64,000 nucleotides of DNA from Sanguibacter sp. HDW7. Its GTDB lineage: Bacteria > Actinomycetota > Actinomycetes > Actinomycetales > Cellulomonadaceae. Of the stretch, positions 25,398 through 35,033 are shown one piece after another. The first letter of the stretch is position 1; every line of letters begins with the position of its first letter. The stretch covers positions 806,001 through 870,000 of the forward strand of contig NZ_CP049862.1 in NCBI RefSeq assembly GCF_011300875.1, in the 5' to 3' direction. Position numbers and translations under genes: made by a program. Under the pieces are notes generated by a model, which did no database searches, had not been told where the DNA came from, and was given only the letters and a program-made list of their open reading frames with translations.

Positions 25398-26465
25398 GTG
25401 AGCGAGCCCGAGGTCGACGTCGTCGTGGCGGTGCACACGCCCGAGCGGCGCGTGGAGCGGGCCGTCCTCTCCGTCCTGCTCACGGAGGTCGACGTGCGCG
25501 TCACCGTCGTGTGCCACGGGACGCCCCCGGAGGGCATCGCGGAGCGGCTCGGTCCGCTCGCCGACGACGCACGCGTGCGGCTGCTGCCGCACGTCGACGG
25601 CGTCCCGAGCCCCGCGGGGCCGTTCAACGCGGGCCTCGACGCCGCGACCGCGCCCTGGGTGTCCGTCATGGGATCGGACGACGCGCTCGAGGTCGGTGCC
25701 ATCGACGCGTGGCTCGCGCTCGCGGCCCGCACGGGTTCCGAGGCGGTCCTGCCGCGGCTGCGGCACGCCTCCGGGGCCGTCGTGCCGACGCCTCCCGCGC
25801 GGCCGTGGCGGACGCGGGACCTCGACATCGTGCGCGACCGTCTCGCGTACCGCACCGCGCCGCTCGGGCTGCTGTCGCGGGCTGCGCTCGACCGCCTCGG
25901 GCTGCGCATGACGCCGGGCCTGCCGTCGGGCGAGGACCTCGCGCCCTCGACGCTCCTGTGGGCCGGCGCGCGCGGCGTCGCGTTCGACCGCCGCGGGCCG
26001 GCCTACGTCATCGGGGCCGACGCGGCCGAGCGCGTGACGCTCACCGTGCGGCCCGTCGCGGCCGACCTCGCGCCCGTCGACGACCTGCTCGCCCGGCCTG
26101 AGCTGCGCGGCGCAGACACACGCGTGCGCCTCGCCGTCGCCGCGAAGCTCGTACGGATCCACGTGCTCGCGGCGGTCCACAACCGTCGGACGACGGGGCT
26201 CGACGACGACGACCGCGCCGCGCTCGCGGCCGGCGCGGACGCTGTCGTCGCGCTCGCCCCGGGCGTGCTCGACGTCCTCTCGCGCGCCGAGCGTGACCTG
26301 CTCGACGCGATCGGCGCGGGTGCTGCGTCGGCACGGCTCGTCGAGCTCTCGGACCGGCGCCGCCGCCACGGCACGCCCACGACGCTCGTCCCGCGCGACC
26401 TGCGTCGCGTCCTCGCGCGCGAGGCCCCGCTGCGGCTCATGGCCGCGTCGGTGCTCGTGCGCTGA
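25398..26465 (+). CDS. Glycosyltransferase family 2
   Basis: 355 residues from GTG 25398. N-terminal GT-A fold: VDVVVAVHTPERRVERAVLSVL, FNAGLDAATAPWVSVMGSDD with an S-D-D acidic motif for metal-nucleotide binding near residue 95. The C-terminal half is helical with no obvious membrane segment. Divergent from the GT-B gene. Likely adds a sugar to a surface polymer; donor unknown. Confidence 0.82.
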   Translation: MSEPEVDVVVAVHTPERRVERAVLSVLLTEVDVRVTVVCHGTPPEGIAERLGPLADDARVRLLPHVDGVPSPAGPFNAGLDAATAPWVSVMGSDDALEVGAIDAWLALAARTGSEAVLPRLRHASGAVVPTPPARPWRTRDLDIVRDRLAYRTAPLGLLSRAALDRLGLRMTPGLPSGEDLAPSTLLWAGARGVAFDRRGPAYVIGADAAERVTLTVRPVAADLAPVDDLLARPELRGADTRVRLAVAAKLVRIHVLAAVHNRRTTGLDDDDRAALAAGADAVVALAPGVLDVLSRAERDLLDAIGAGAASARLVELSDRRRRHGTPTTLVPRDLRRVLAREAPLRLMAASVLVR

Positions 26466-26490
26466 CGCAGCCAGGACCAGCGCCCGTCGA

Positions 26491-26496
26491 TATGCT
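26491..26496 (+). promoter_or_regulatory. Possible -10 for the wecC-like gene
   Basis: TATGCT, 57 bases before the start codon, directly before a hairpin that would form the 5' leader. No clear -35. Confidence 0.3.
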
Positions 26497-26500
26497 GGAC

Positions 26501-26525
26501 GGCGGGCGGCCGCGCGCCGCCCGCC
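26501..26525 (+). terminator. Hairpin after the GT2 gene / in the wecC leader
   Basis: GGCGGGCGGC (26501-26510) pairs with GCCGCCCGCC (26516-26525) around CGCGC. It may end the GT2 transcript or shape the next gene's leader. Confidence 0.5.
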
Positions 26526-26552
26526 CCTCTCGACCTCGTCCTAAGGACCCCC

Positions 26553-27854
26553 ATGCGCATCGCTGTCATCGCCCTCGGCAAGATCGGACTCCCGCTCGCG
26601 GTGCAGTTCGCGAGCATGGGGCACGACGTCGTCGGCGTCGACGTCAACCCGCGGACCGTCGAGGCGGTCAACGCGGGGCGCGAGCCTTTCCCGGGGGAGG
26701 CCGAGCTCGCCGAGCGGCTGGCCGAGCTCGTGCCGGCGGGGCGCCTGCGCGCGACGACCGACTACGCGGACGCCGTCCCGGGCGCCGAGGCGGTCGTCCT
26801 CGTCGTCCCGCTCTTCGTCGACGAGACGACCGCGCAGCCGGACTTCGGCTGGATGGACGCCGCGACGGCCGAGCTTGCGAAGCACCTCACGCCCGGCACG
26901 CTCGTCTCCTACGAGACGACGCTCCCTGTGGGCACGACGCGCGGCCGCTGGAAGCCCATGCTCGAGGCCGGTTCGGGGCTCACGGAGGGTGAGGACTTCC
27001 ACCTCGTCTTCTCGCCCGAGCGCGTCCTCACGGGGCGGGTCTTCGCCGACCTGCGCAAGTACCCCAAGCTCGTCGGCGGTCTCTCGGCGGAAGGTGCCGC
27101 GCGCGCGACGGCGTTCTACGAGGCCGTCCTCACGTTCGACGAGCGCCCCGACCTGCCGCGCCCCAACGGCGTGTGGGACCTCGGCTCGGCCGAGGCCTCC
27201 GAGATGGCCAAGCTCGCCGAGACGACGTACCGCGACGTCAACATCGGACTCGCCAACCAGTTCGGCGCGTTCGCCGAGAAGGCGGGCATCGACATCTACG
27301 CGGTCATCGACGCCTGCAACTCCCAGCCGTTCTCGCATATCCACCGCCCGGGCATCGCCGTCGGCGGGCACTGCATCCCCGTCTACCCGCGCCTGTACCT
27401 CTCGGTCGACCCGGACGCGTCGGTCGTGCGCGAGGCACGCGCGGTCAACGCCGCGATGCCCGAGCGCACCGTGGCGCGCGCCGCGGACCTCCTCGGCAGC
27501 CTCGACGGCCTGCGCGTCGTCGTCCTCGGCGCCGCCTACCGCGGCGGTGTCAAGGAGACGGCGTTCTCGGGCGTCTTCGCGACGGTCGCCGCGCTCGCGT
27601 CGCGCGGTGCGACGGTGACGGTCCACGACCCGCTCTACGCCGACGACGAGCTCGCGGCGCTCGGTCTCGCAGCGCACCACCTCGGTGAGGCCGCGGACCT
27701 CGCGGTCGTCCAGACGGACCACGCCGACTACCGCACGCTCACGCCTGCCGACGTGCCCGGCGTCCGCCTCCTCGTCGACGGGCGCCGGGTGACCGACGCC
27801 GCGCTGTGGGCGGGGACGCCGCGCGTCGTCGTCGGGCAGGGATCGCCGTCATGA
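26553..27854 (+). CDS. wecC: Nucleotide-sugar dehydrogenase, UDP-ManNAc dehydrogenase-like
   Basis: Oxidises a UDP-sugar at C6 to the uronic acid, with the epimerase likely giving UDP-ManNAcA. 433 residues. Three domains: NAD-binding (IALGKIGLPLAVQFA; the first glycine of G-x-G-x-x-G is Ala), the central helical domain with SPERVLTGRVF and AKLAETTYRDVNI, and the catalytic cysteine in GGHCIPVYPR (Cys274). The C-terminal UDP-binding domain has VLGAAYRGGVKE. The gene is followed 25 bases later by a polytopic membrane protein. Confidence 0.88.
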   Translation: MRIAVIALGKIGLPLAVQFASMGHDVVGVDVNPRTVEAVNAGREPFPGEAELAERLAELVPAGRLRATTDYADAVPGAEAVVLVVPLFVDETTAQPDFGWMDAATAELAKHLTPGTLVSYETTLPVGTTRGRWKPMLEAGSGLTEGEDFHLVFSPERVLTGRVFADLRKYPKLVGGLSAEGAARATAFYEAVLTFDERPDLPRPNGVWDLGSAEASEMAKLAETTYRDVNIGLANQFGAFAEKAGIDIYAVIDACNSQPFSHIHRPGIAVGGHCIPVYPRLYLSVDPDASVVREARAVNAAMPERTVARAADLLGSLDGLRVVVLGAAYRGGVKETAFSGVFATVAALASRGATVTVHDPLYADDELAALGLAAHHLGEAADLAVVQTDHADYRTLTPADVPGVRLLVDGRRVTDAALWAGTPRVVVGQGSPS

Positions 27855-27879
27855 CAGCCGACCCGCACGCCCGACGCGC

Positions 27880-29985
27880 ATGAGCTGGGCGGCCGTCGTC
27901 GCCCCGGCGACAGTGCTCATGGCGCTCCTCGTCGTGCCCGGGTGGGTGCTCCTGCGGCTCGCCGGCGTCCGGGGGCTTCTCGCGCTCGGTGGCGCCGCCC
28001 CGGTCTCGGTCGCGCTCGTGGGCGTCACGGCGCTCGCGGCGGGCATGCTCGGCGTGCCGTGGGGCTGGGGGCCGCTCGGTGCGGCGCTCGCCGCCTCGGC
28101 GGTCGCTGCGTGGGCCCTGGGCCGGTGTGTCGTCCACGAGCAGCGCGTACGCGGGCTGCGGCCCGCGGGCCTGTGGGCGAGGCGCTTCGAGCTCGGAGGT
28201 GCCCGCTGGCCGTGGGTCGCCGCGACGCTCGCGGTCGCCGTCGTGCTCCTCGCCGTGCCGATGGCGATCGGCATGGGACGTCCCGACGCCGTGCTCCAGC
28301 AGTGGGACGCCGTCTTCCACCTCAACGGCCTGCGGGCCGTCCAGGACTCGGGCCTCGCCTCGAACCGCGGCGCGATGCGCCCGCTCTACGGCGCGATCGG
28401 CGACCGCGTCTACTACCCGGCCGTGTGGCACGCGATGGTCTCGCTCCTGCCCGCAGGCGGCTCGGTGACGCTCGCGGCCAACGCGTCGACCTTCGTGCTC
28501 GGCGGGCTCGTCTGGCCGCTCGGCCTCGCGGCGCTCGTGCGTGTGCTGCTGTGGCGCTGGTGGACCACCACGCCGCTCGCGCTCCTGCTCGTCGGCACGT
28601 TCGGCGCGTTCCCGGCCGTCCTTCTCTCGACGCTCGCGCAGTGGCCGTTCGCGACGGCGATCGCGCTCGTACCGGGCACCGTCGCGCTCGCGGTCGCGAG
28701 CCGCGCGCGTGTCGACGGCGGGGTCGCGGCGACGGCGCCGGCGCGGCTCGTCAGCTCGCTCCTCGTCGTCCTCACGGCGGCGGGCGGCGTCGCGCTCGCG
28801 CACGGCTCGGGCGTGTTCTCGCTCGGGCTCGTCCTCGGCCCGTTCGCCCTCGCGTCGCTCACGCACGCGGCCTCACGGCGGTGGGACGCGGGCCAGCGCG
28901 GGCGCGTCGTCACCGGCGCCGTCCTCGGTTCCCTGGGCGTCGTCGCGGGGCTCGTCGTCGTCCTCACGAACCCGACGATCCGCAACATGCTGTCCTACCC
29001 ACGGGAGTCGAGGGCCTTCTACCCGAGCACGGTCCTCGGCTCGCTCCTCGACCAGCCGCTCTCCGGGCCCCTCGGCGACGTCGTCGTCGCCGTCGCGACG
29101 GTCGCAGGGGTCGTCATCATCCTCCGGTCGCGCATCGGGGCCGTGCCGGCCATGACCCCGGGGGGCTCGCCCGCACGGGCCGAGCGCGGCCGCGGTGACC
29201 TCCAGGGCCTCACGTGGGTCGTCGGGGCGTGGGCGCTCGTCCTCGTGCTCACGGCGCTCGCGGCGGGACCGCAGACGCCGCTGCGCGTGCTCACGGGCCT
29301 CTGGTACTCGCAGGCGGCGCGCATCCAGGCTGTCCTCCCGGTCGTCGTCGTGCCGCTCGCGGCGCTCGGCTGCCTCGCGATCGGGGGGGTCGTCGCGCGC
29401 CGATGGGCGCAGCGGGCTGACGTCCGCGGCGGGACGCGTCCGCGTGGCGCCGTCGTGCTCTCGACGCCGTCGCGTGCCGCGACCGGCGTCGCGCTGCTCG
29501 CGCTGGTGGTGTCGGTGCCGTGGGCGGGTACCGCGACCGCGAAGCGCTTCAGCGAGGCGTACGAGGCCGGGGCGACGCGCTGGGGTCACATGCTCTCGCC
29601 CGAGGAGGTCGTGCTGCTCGACCGCCTCGACAGGGTGCTGCCGTCCGACGCTCTCGTCATCGGCGACCCGGCGAACGGAGCCGCACTGGTCTGGGCGGTC
29701 GCCGACCGCCGGGTCTTCCTGCCGCAGCTGTCGGTGTCCAACCTCACGGCGGACCAGCGGCTCCTGCGTGCGTCGTTCTCCGACCTCATGACGAACCCGG
29801 ACGTGTGCGACGCCGTGCGCCGCACGGGGATCACGCACCTCTACGTCGACACGGCGACCGCGGCGGACGGCGCCAAGGTCGACGCGGGAGCACCGGGCCT
29901 GCACCGGGCGCCCACGGAGGGTGTCGAGGTCGTCGATGCGGAGGGGACCGCGACGGTCTACCGGATCACGGCCTGCCAGGACTGA
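27880..29985 (+). CDS. Polytopic membrane protein, DUF6541-like
   Basis: 701 residues with about a dozen hydrophobic helices and an extracellular C-terminal domain (after about residue 560). A helix at the very N-terminus is followed by a short loop and helix pairs. A conserved-looking loop after helix four contains QQWDAVFHLNGLRA, whose acidic residue recalls GT-C glycosyltransferases. Known actinobacterial relatives are often found in surface-polysaccharide loci. Follows the wecC-like gene closely, so a role in the same polymer is likely. Function unproven. Confidence 0.75.
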   Translation: MSWAAVVAPATVLMALLVVPGWVLLRLAGVRGLLALGGAAPVSVALVGVTALAAGMLGVPWGWGPLGAALAASAVAAWALGRCVVHEQRVRGLRPAGLWARRFELGGARWPWVAATLAVAVVLLAVPMAIGMGRPDAVLQQWDAVFHLNGLRAVQDSGLASNRGAMRPLYGAIGDRVYYPAVWHAMVSLLPAGGSVTLAANASTFVLGGLVWPLGLAALVRVLLWRWWTTTPLALLLVGTFGAFPAVLLSTLAQWPFATAIALVPGTVALAVASRARVDGGVAATAPARLVSSLLVVLTAAGGVALAHGSGVFSLGLVLGPFALASLTHAASRRWDAGQRGRVVTGAVLGSLGVVAGLVVVLTNPTIRNMLSYPRESRAFYPSTVLGSLLDQPLSGPLGDVVVAVATVAGVVIILRSRIGAVPAMTPGGSPARAERGRGDLQGLTWVVGAWALVLVLTALAAGPQTPLRVLTGLWYSQAARIQAVLPVVVVPLAALGCLAIGGVVARRWAQRADVRGGTRPRGAVVLSTPSRAATGVALLALVVSVPWAGTATAKRFSEAYEAGATRWGHMLSPEEVVLLDRLDRVLPSDALVIGDPANGAALVWAVADRRVFLPQLSVSNLTADQRLLRASFSDLMTNPDVCDAVRRTGITHLYVDTATAADGAKVDAGAPGLHRAPTEGVEVVDAEGTATVYRITACQD

Positions 29986-30012
29986 CCGTGAGATGTGGGC
30001 CCCAGGACGCGG

Positions 30013-30048
30013 GCGAGCCCCGACCACGCGGACGTGGTCGGGGCTCGC
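30013..30048. terminator. Bidirectional terminator hairpin
   Basis: Perfect 16-bp stem (30013-30028 with 30033-30048), loop CGGA, between the convergent membrane protein and TIGR03089 genes. Confidence 0.85.
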
Positions 30049-30067
30049 TGCTGTGCGGCGGCGGCGC

Positions 30068-30877
30068 TCAGCGCCCGATGCGCTCGATCTCGACGAGGTG
30101 CGCACGGGCCTCGCGCGTCGCGATCCGCTGCGTCTGGGTGGGATCGAGCAGGACGACGGAGCCGCCCGTCGACCACGCGTTGAGCGAGGAGCGGAGCGTC
30201 TGCAGGAGCTTGCCGCGGCGGCCGAGGTGGTCGGCGTGGTGCGTCGTCGGCTCGTCCGCGCACGTCACGCAGTCGGCGTCGGACGTGAGGAGGATGCGGT
30301 CGCCCTGGGGTGCGACGCGAGCGGACTCGGCCCAGTCGACGAGGTCGTTGTACGAGACGGTCACCGCGCCGCGAAAGGCGCCCGTGATGATCGCGAGGGA
30401 GTCCGGCACGGGGTCGACGACGGGGCCGAGGACGTCGCCGTACGTCATGACGGCGCCTGCGGCATCGATCGCGCCCGTGGGGAGCGTGTCGTCGAAGGCG
30501 CGGGCGAGGGCGGGCAGGGCGACTGCGACGAGCGGGACGTCGTAGCCGGCCCACGCCTCGGGGCGGTGCGTGATCGCGACGTCGGCCTCGACCTCGTCGT
30601 CCTTGGGGGAGACGAGCGAGAGCGTCGCGCCCGTGCGCCACACGGCGAGCGCCCACACGAGCGTGCGCCAGTGGGCGGGGAGGTCGAGCGCGACGACGGT
30701 GCCGGGCGCCGCGTCGAGCTCCTCGACGAGGAGGTTCGACGTCTTCGTCACCCAGTTGGCGAGGACGGCGCCCGAGAGCTCGATCCTCTCGTCGTCGGGG
30801 CCGTACCAGGTGAGGCGGGGTCTGCCGGGATCCTGGGTGAGGGTCGCGAGGATCGCCGCGACGGGAGAGGACGTCAT
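30068..30877 (-). CDS. TIGR03089 family protein
   Basis: 269 residues, ATG 30877. The N-terminal part resembles the start of acyl-CoA synthetases (RLTWYGPDDERIELSGAVLANWVTKTSNLL; PGTVVALDLPAHWRTLVWALAVW), but the adenylate-forming core and the C-terminal domain are missing, which is what defines this family. It lies upstream of whiB2 in the opposite direction, as often seen in actinobacteria. Probably not a working synthetase; role unknown. Confidence 0.85.
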   Translation of the reverse strand: MTSSPVAAILATLTQDPGRPRLTWYGPDDERIELSGAVLANWVTKTSNLLVEELDAAPGTVVALDLPAHWRTLVWALAVWRTGATLSLVSPKDDEVEADVAITHRPEAWAGYDVPLVAVALPALARAFDDTLPTGAIDAAGAVMTYGDVLGPVVDPVPDSLAIITGAFRGAVTVSYNDLVDWAESARVAPQGDRILLTSDADCVTCADEPTTHHADHLGRRGKLLQTLRSSLNAWSTGGSVVLLDPTQTQRIATREARAHLVEIERIGR

Positions 30878-30997
30878 GGGGAGAGCCTACCGAGCCTTTG
30901 CCTGCGTCGTGACCGTCCGTGACCTCCGTGCGACTCCCGTGGCGGGTGCTGACGGGGCCGTGGGAGGTTCCTCACCCACCGGATAGCACACCGCGGC

Positions 30998-31026
30998 TTG
31001 ACGAACCCGCATGACACGCATGTAAT
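30998..31026 (+). promoter_or_regulatory. Strong sigma-A-like promoter of whiB2
   Basis: TTGACG at 30998-31003 and TGTAAT at 31021-31026 with exactly 17 bases between. The predicted start near 31033 leaves a leader of about 120 bases before the whiB2 ATG. The surrounding AT-rich patch (ATGTAATTTAGG) stands out in this GC-rich sequence. Confidence 0.7.
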
Positions 31027-31153
31027 TTAGGTAACGGATCTTCGCCAGGCACCGTGCGGGCGTCGACCACGGCGTAGGTGACGGGCAACGACGCCCGGGA
31101 TCTTGCCGGGGCGCAGGTCCGGCAACATGCGCAGCGACTGAAGGGGGAGCACC

Positions 31154-31471
31154 ATGTGGAACCTGCTCGAGACGGACGGCCCGTTCCCGTCCGACGCGAG
31201 CCGTCCCGTGGGGGCTGACATCCTCACGCTCGGCATCGACTCGGACGAGACCGTCCTCGCCTGGCAGGACCGCGCGCTGTGCGCACAGACCGACCCCGAG
31301 GCGTTCTTCCCCGAGAAGGGCGGCTCGACGCGCGAGGCCAAGCGCGTCTGCACGGGCTGCGAGGTCCGCGCGGAGTGCCTCGAGTACGCCCTCGCGAACG
31401 ACGAGCGCTTCGGCATCTGGGGCGGGCTCTCCGAGCGCGAGCGTCGCAAGCTCAAGCGAGCGGCGGTCTGA
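31154..31471 (+). CDS. whiB2: WhiB-family iron-sulfur regulator, WhiB2/WhmD type
   Basis: 105-residue redox- or NO-sensing [4Fe-4S] regulator, associated with septation and cell division in actinobacteria. ATG 31154 after GGGGGAG. The four cluster cysteines are in LCAQ, CTGC (two) and EC, followed by the turn GIWGGLSERERRKLK used for DNA or sigma-factor contact. The next downstream genes are wall-glycosylation genes, and the neighbourhood (DUF5719, DUF3499) matches the WhiB2 locus of other actinobacteria. Confidence 0.93.
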   Translation: MWNLLETDGPFPSDASRPVGADILTLGIDSDETVLAWQDRALCAQTDPEAFFPEKGGSTREAKRVCTGCEVRAECLEYALANDERFGIWGGLSERERRKLKRAAV

Positions 31472-31526
31472 CACACCGGCGGTCCTCCGGGGCCGCTCTG
31501 TGGCAGCGGGGCATGATGGCGAGAGC

Positions 31527-34500
31527 ATGACGACTCCCGACACCCCCCGTGACCGCATCCCGCGCCCCGCCCGCCCCGCCGGGCGTGGGGCCGCGGGCTC
31601 CCCGCGTACCCGCACCGCGGTCGCCCACGCGCCCACGACCGTGACGGCCGTCGTCGTCACGCGCGGCGCGACCCCCTACCTCGACGCGACGATCGCCGCC
31701 GTGCGCGCGCAGGAGCACGCTCCTGACCGTCTGCTCGTCGTCGACGTCGTCCGTGACGCCGACCGGCGTGCGCGGCTCGCACCCGCGGACGACGACACGC
31801 TCGCGACGGTCCTCGTCCACGTCCCGCGTGCCACGAGCTTCGGCGCCGCGGTGCGCGCGGGGCTCGAGCACCTCGCCGACCTCGGTCAGGCGCCCGCGCC
31901 GGACCCGACGACCTGGCTGTGGCTCCTCCACGACGACGCGACGCCCGCGCCCGGCGCGCTCGACGCGCTCGTGCGCGCCGTCGAGCACGCGCCGTCGGTC
32001 GTCCTCGCGGGAGCCAAGCAGGTCGAGCCCGGCGACCGGCGGCGCCTCGTCGAGGTCGGGCTCACGACGTCCCCAGCGGGCCGGCGCATGTCGTCGGTCG
32101 AGCCGGGGGAGACCGACCAGGGCCAGCACGACGGCACCGTCGACGTCCTCGGCGTCGGGTTCGCGGGCGCGATCGCGCGCCTCGACGTGTGGACCGCGCT
32201 CGACGGCCCGGACCCCGAGTACGGCAACGTCGGCGACGGCCTCGAGTACTCCCGCCGCGCCCGCCTCGCCGGGCATCGCGTCATCGTCGTCCCGGGCGCC
32301 GTCGTCGCGCACGCGCGGGCGACCTACCTCGACCTGCGCCGTCGCGAGACCGTCCCGGACCACGAGCCCGACGAGGAGCGCTCGTTCGCGCTCCGCCGTC
32401 GCGCCGAGCTCTGGTACCGCCTCACGGGTGCCCCGACGGGCCTCGTGTGGCTGCACCTCGTCGTCGTCGCGCTCCTCGCGCTGCCGCGTGCGCTGTGGCA
32501 GCTCGGGGCCAAGCGCGGACGCCGCGCCCGGGCCGAGATCACGGCAACCGCATGGACGATCCTGCGCCCTGTCGCGCTGTGGCGCTCCCGGCGTCGGGTG
32601 CGCCGCGCGCGGGTCCTGCCGCGCTCCGCGCTCGTCCCGCTCCAGGCCTCGTGGCGCGACGTGCTCGTCGCGCGCCGCGACCGGCGCCTCGCGCGCACCG
32701 AGCAGCGACGGGCCCGCGCGCGGGGAGACGCGTTCGCGCTCGCGGAACGACGCGCCGACCTGCGTCGTCGCGTGCTCGGCGTCGCGCTCACCGCCGTCGG
32801 GCTCGTAGGGCTCACCCTGTGGTGGCTCGGTCCCGCGCTGTCGGCAGCAGGGTCCGGGGCGCGCCTCGTGTCGCCGGCGCTCCCGCTGGCCGGAGGATCG
32901 CTCGCTGACATGTGGGCCGAGGTCGCCGACGGCTGGGTGCGCGCGGGCGTCGGCGACGCCGTCGCGGCCGACCCCCTCCTCACCGTGCTCCTGCCGTTCG
33001 TCGCGCTCGTCACGCCGTTCGGCGGCAACCTGCAGACGGTCGTCGACCTCACGCTCCTCGCGTCGCTCGTCGTCGCGGGCCTCGGAGCCTGGCTCGCCGC
33101 GGGCACCGCGACGAAGTCGCTCCTGCTGCGCTCGGCGGCCGCGCTCGCGTGGGTCGCGACGCCCGTGCTCGCAGCCGGCCTGGGCGCCGGACGGTTCGGT
33201 GACCTGCTCGCCCACGTCGCGCTGCCCTGGGCGGTATGGGGCGCGCTCAAGGGCGTCGGCCTGGGCGCACGGCCGCCCGTCGAACGCGCTGTCGTCGCTG
33301 CCGCGCGGCGCGCCGAGGCACGCCGCCTCGAGCGCGAGTCCGCGGCGTCGGACGACGGGGAGGACGCGTACCTCGCCGCCGCTGGTGCAGCCGCGACCCC
33401 CGTGGCCGACGCCACGATGCCCGCTGCGCGTCCCGTCGCCCACGCCTCGGTGCCCGCTGCCGCGTTCGGCGGACTCGCGCTCGCCGTGGCCGTCGCCGGC
33501 GCGCCCGTCCTGCTCGTGCCTGCGCTCGTCGCCCTCGCCCTCGTCGGTCTCCTGCGGGGCCGCCCGCGTCCGCGCGGCGCGCGGCGCCACCTCCTGCTCG
33601 TCGCCGTGCCGCCCGTGCTCGTCGTCGTCCCGCTCGTCGCCGAGGTCGTGCGCCGAGGCCTCGACGCCTGGCCGCTCCTGCTCGCCTCGCCCGGGCGTCC
33701 CGTCCCGACCGAGGCACCCGCGGGCTGGCGCCTGCTGCTCGGCGAGCCGACGGTCCTGCCGAGGTGGCCGTGGGCCGAGGGGCTGCCGCTGCCGGACGCG
33801 GTCCAGGCCGCGGTCCCGCTCGTCCTCGGCGGGCTCGTCGTCGTGTGCGCGCTCCTCGCGCTCGTGCGCCGGGACCGTGCGGGCGCCGTGCGCGGCGCCT
33901 GGCTCGTCGCAGCCCTGGCGCTCGCTGCGGGCGCCGCGGCCTCGACGGTCGTCGTCGGCGCGGGCGACCTCGGCGAGGTGCGCGCGTCGGCCGGCGGAGC
34001 GGTGTCGCTCGTCGTGCTCGCGCTGCTCGGTGCGGCGCTCGTCGGGCTCGACCACGTGACCGACCGGGTCGCGTCGCACGCGTTCGGGTGGCGTCAGCTC
34101 GCGCTCGTCCTCTTCGTCGTCGTGGGCGTCGGTGCGTCAGGGCTCGCACTCGCCCGCGGTGCCGCGCTCGTCGATCTGCGCGACCCCCAAGGTCTGCACG
34201 TTCTCGAGGGTGACGTCGTGCCGGCCGTCGGCCGCCAGATGCAGGAACCGCCACGCTCCGCGCGCGTCCTGCGGCTCGACGCGGGCGCGACGACGACGTT
34301 CCAGCTCCTCCGGGGCGACGGCCCGCAGCTCGCGGACGTGTCGGTCGTGCGCGACCACCGTGCGCTCACGGCGGGGACCGACGCCCCGGCCCAGAAGCTT
34401 GCGGGCGTCGTCGCCCGGCTCGTCGGCGGCGTCGTCGACGACGGGGCGGCCCTCGTCGACCTCGGCGTCGGCGCGGTGCTCGTCGCTCCCGGGACGGACG

Positions 34501-35033
34501 ACGACGCGAGGGGTGCGCTCGTCGCTCGGCTCGACGCCAACGGAGTCCTCGAACGCGTCGCGGACGGCCCGACGGGCACCGTGTGGCGCGTCGCGGTCGC
34601 AGCTGGCGACGCCGAGGGGACGACGACCGTGACGGGCTGGGCACGTCTGCTCGACGGCTCGGGCGCGGGCGTCGTCGTCCCGTCCGACGGCCGCGGCATC
34701 GACGTCCGCCTGCCGTCGACCGGCACGGGCGACCTCGGCGTGACGGCGGGCCTCGGCTGGGACGTCCAGCCGGGCACGCGGACGCTCGTGCTCGCCGAGC
34801 GGGCGGCGCCGGGCTGGCGCGCGACGCTCGACGGCCACAGGCTCGAGACCGCCCAGCGGCTCCCCGAGGGGGCGTGGCAGCAGACGTTCGCGCTCCCCGC
34901 CGACGGCGGCGGGAGTCTCGAGGTCTGGTACGAGTCGCCGGGCGGCACGTGGTGGCGCGTCGTGCTCGTCGCGACGGCAGTGATCTACGGGCTGCTCGTC
35001 GTGCCCGTCCGACGCAGGGTGGTGGAGCGGTGA
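31527..35033 (+). CDS. Large membrane glycosyltransferase (GT2 plus polytopic and extracellular parts)
   Basis: 1168 residues from ATG 31527. Residues about 45-270 form a GT2 domain (TAVVVTRGATPYLDATI; WLLHDDATPAPGAL with the D-D acidic pair; GDGLEYSRRARLAGH). A basic region follows, then about ten helices (from about 310 to 890), then an extracellular C-terminal domain ending with one more helix near 1150. Large GT2 proteins of this build sit between whiB2 and DUF5719 genes in Micrococcales. It overlaps DUF5719 by GTGA, suggesting a functional pair. Sugar and acceptor unknown. Confidence 0.85.
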   Translation: MTTPDTPRDRIPRPARPAGRGAAGSPRTRTAVAHAPTTVTAVVVTRGATPYLDATIAAVRAQEHAPDRLLVVDVVRDADRRARLAPADDDTLATVLVHVPRATSFGAAVRAGLEHLADLGQAPAPDPTTWLWLLHDDATPAPGALDALVRAVEHAPSVVLAGAKQVEPGDRRRLVEVGLTTSPAGRRMSSVEPGETDQGQHDGTVDVLGVGFAGAIARLDVWTALDGPDPEYGNVGDGLEYSRRARLAGHRVIVVPGAVVAHARATYLDLRRRETVPDHEPDEERSFALRRRAELWYRLTGAPTGLVWLHLVVVALLALPRALWQLGAKRGRRARAEITATAWTILRPVALWRSRRRVRRARVLPRSALVPLQASWRDVLVARRDRRLARTEQRRARARGDAFALAERRADLRRRVLGVALTAVGLVGLTLWWLGPALSAAGSGARLVSPALPLAGGSLADMWAEVADGWVRAGVGDAVAADPLLTVLLPFVALVTPFGGNLQTVVDLTLLASLVVAGLGAWLAAGTATKSLLLRSAAALAWVATPVLAAGLGAGRFGDLLAHVALPWAVWGALKGVGLGARPPVERAVVAAARRAEARRLERESAASDDGEDAYLAAAGAAATPVADATMPAARPVAHASVPAAAFGGLALAVAVAGAPVLLVPALVALALVGLLRGRPRPRGARRHLLLVAVPPVLVVVPLVAEVVRRGLDAWPLLLASPGRPVPTEAPAGWRLLLGEPTVLPRWPWAEGLPLPDAVQAAVPLVLGGLVVVCALLALVRRDRAGAVRGAWLVAALALAAGAAASTVVVGAGDLGEVRASAGGAVSLVVLALLGAALVGLDHVTDRVASHAFGWRQLALVLFVVVGVGASGLALARGAALVDLRDPQGLHVLEGDVVPAVGRQMQEPPRSARVLRLDAGATTTFQLLRGDGPQLADVSVVRDHRALTAGTDAPAQKLAGVVARLVGGVVDDGAALVDLGVGAVLVAPGTDDDARGALVARLDANGVLERVADGPTGTVWRVAVAAGDAEGTTTVTGWARLLDGSGAGVVVPSDGRGIDVRLPSTGTGDLGVTAGLGWDVQPGTRTLVLAERAAPGWRATLDGHRLETAQRLPEGAWQQTFALPADGGGSLEVWYESPGGTWWRVVLVATAVIYGLLVVPVRRRVVER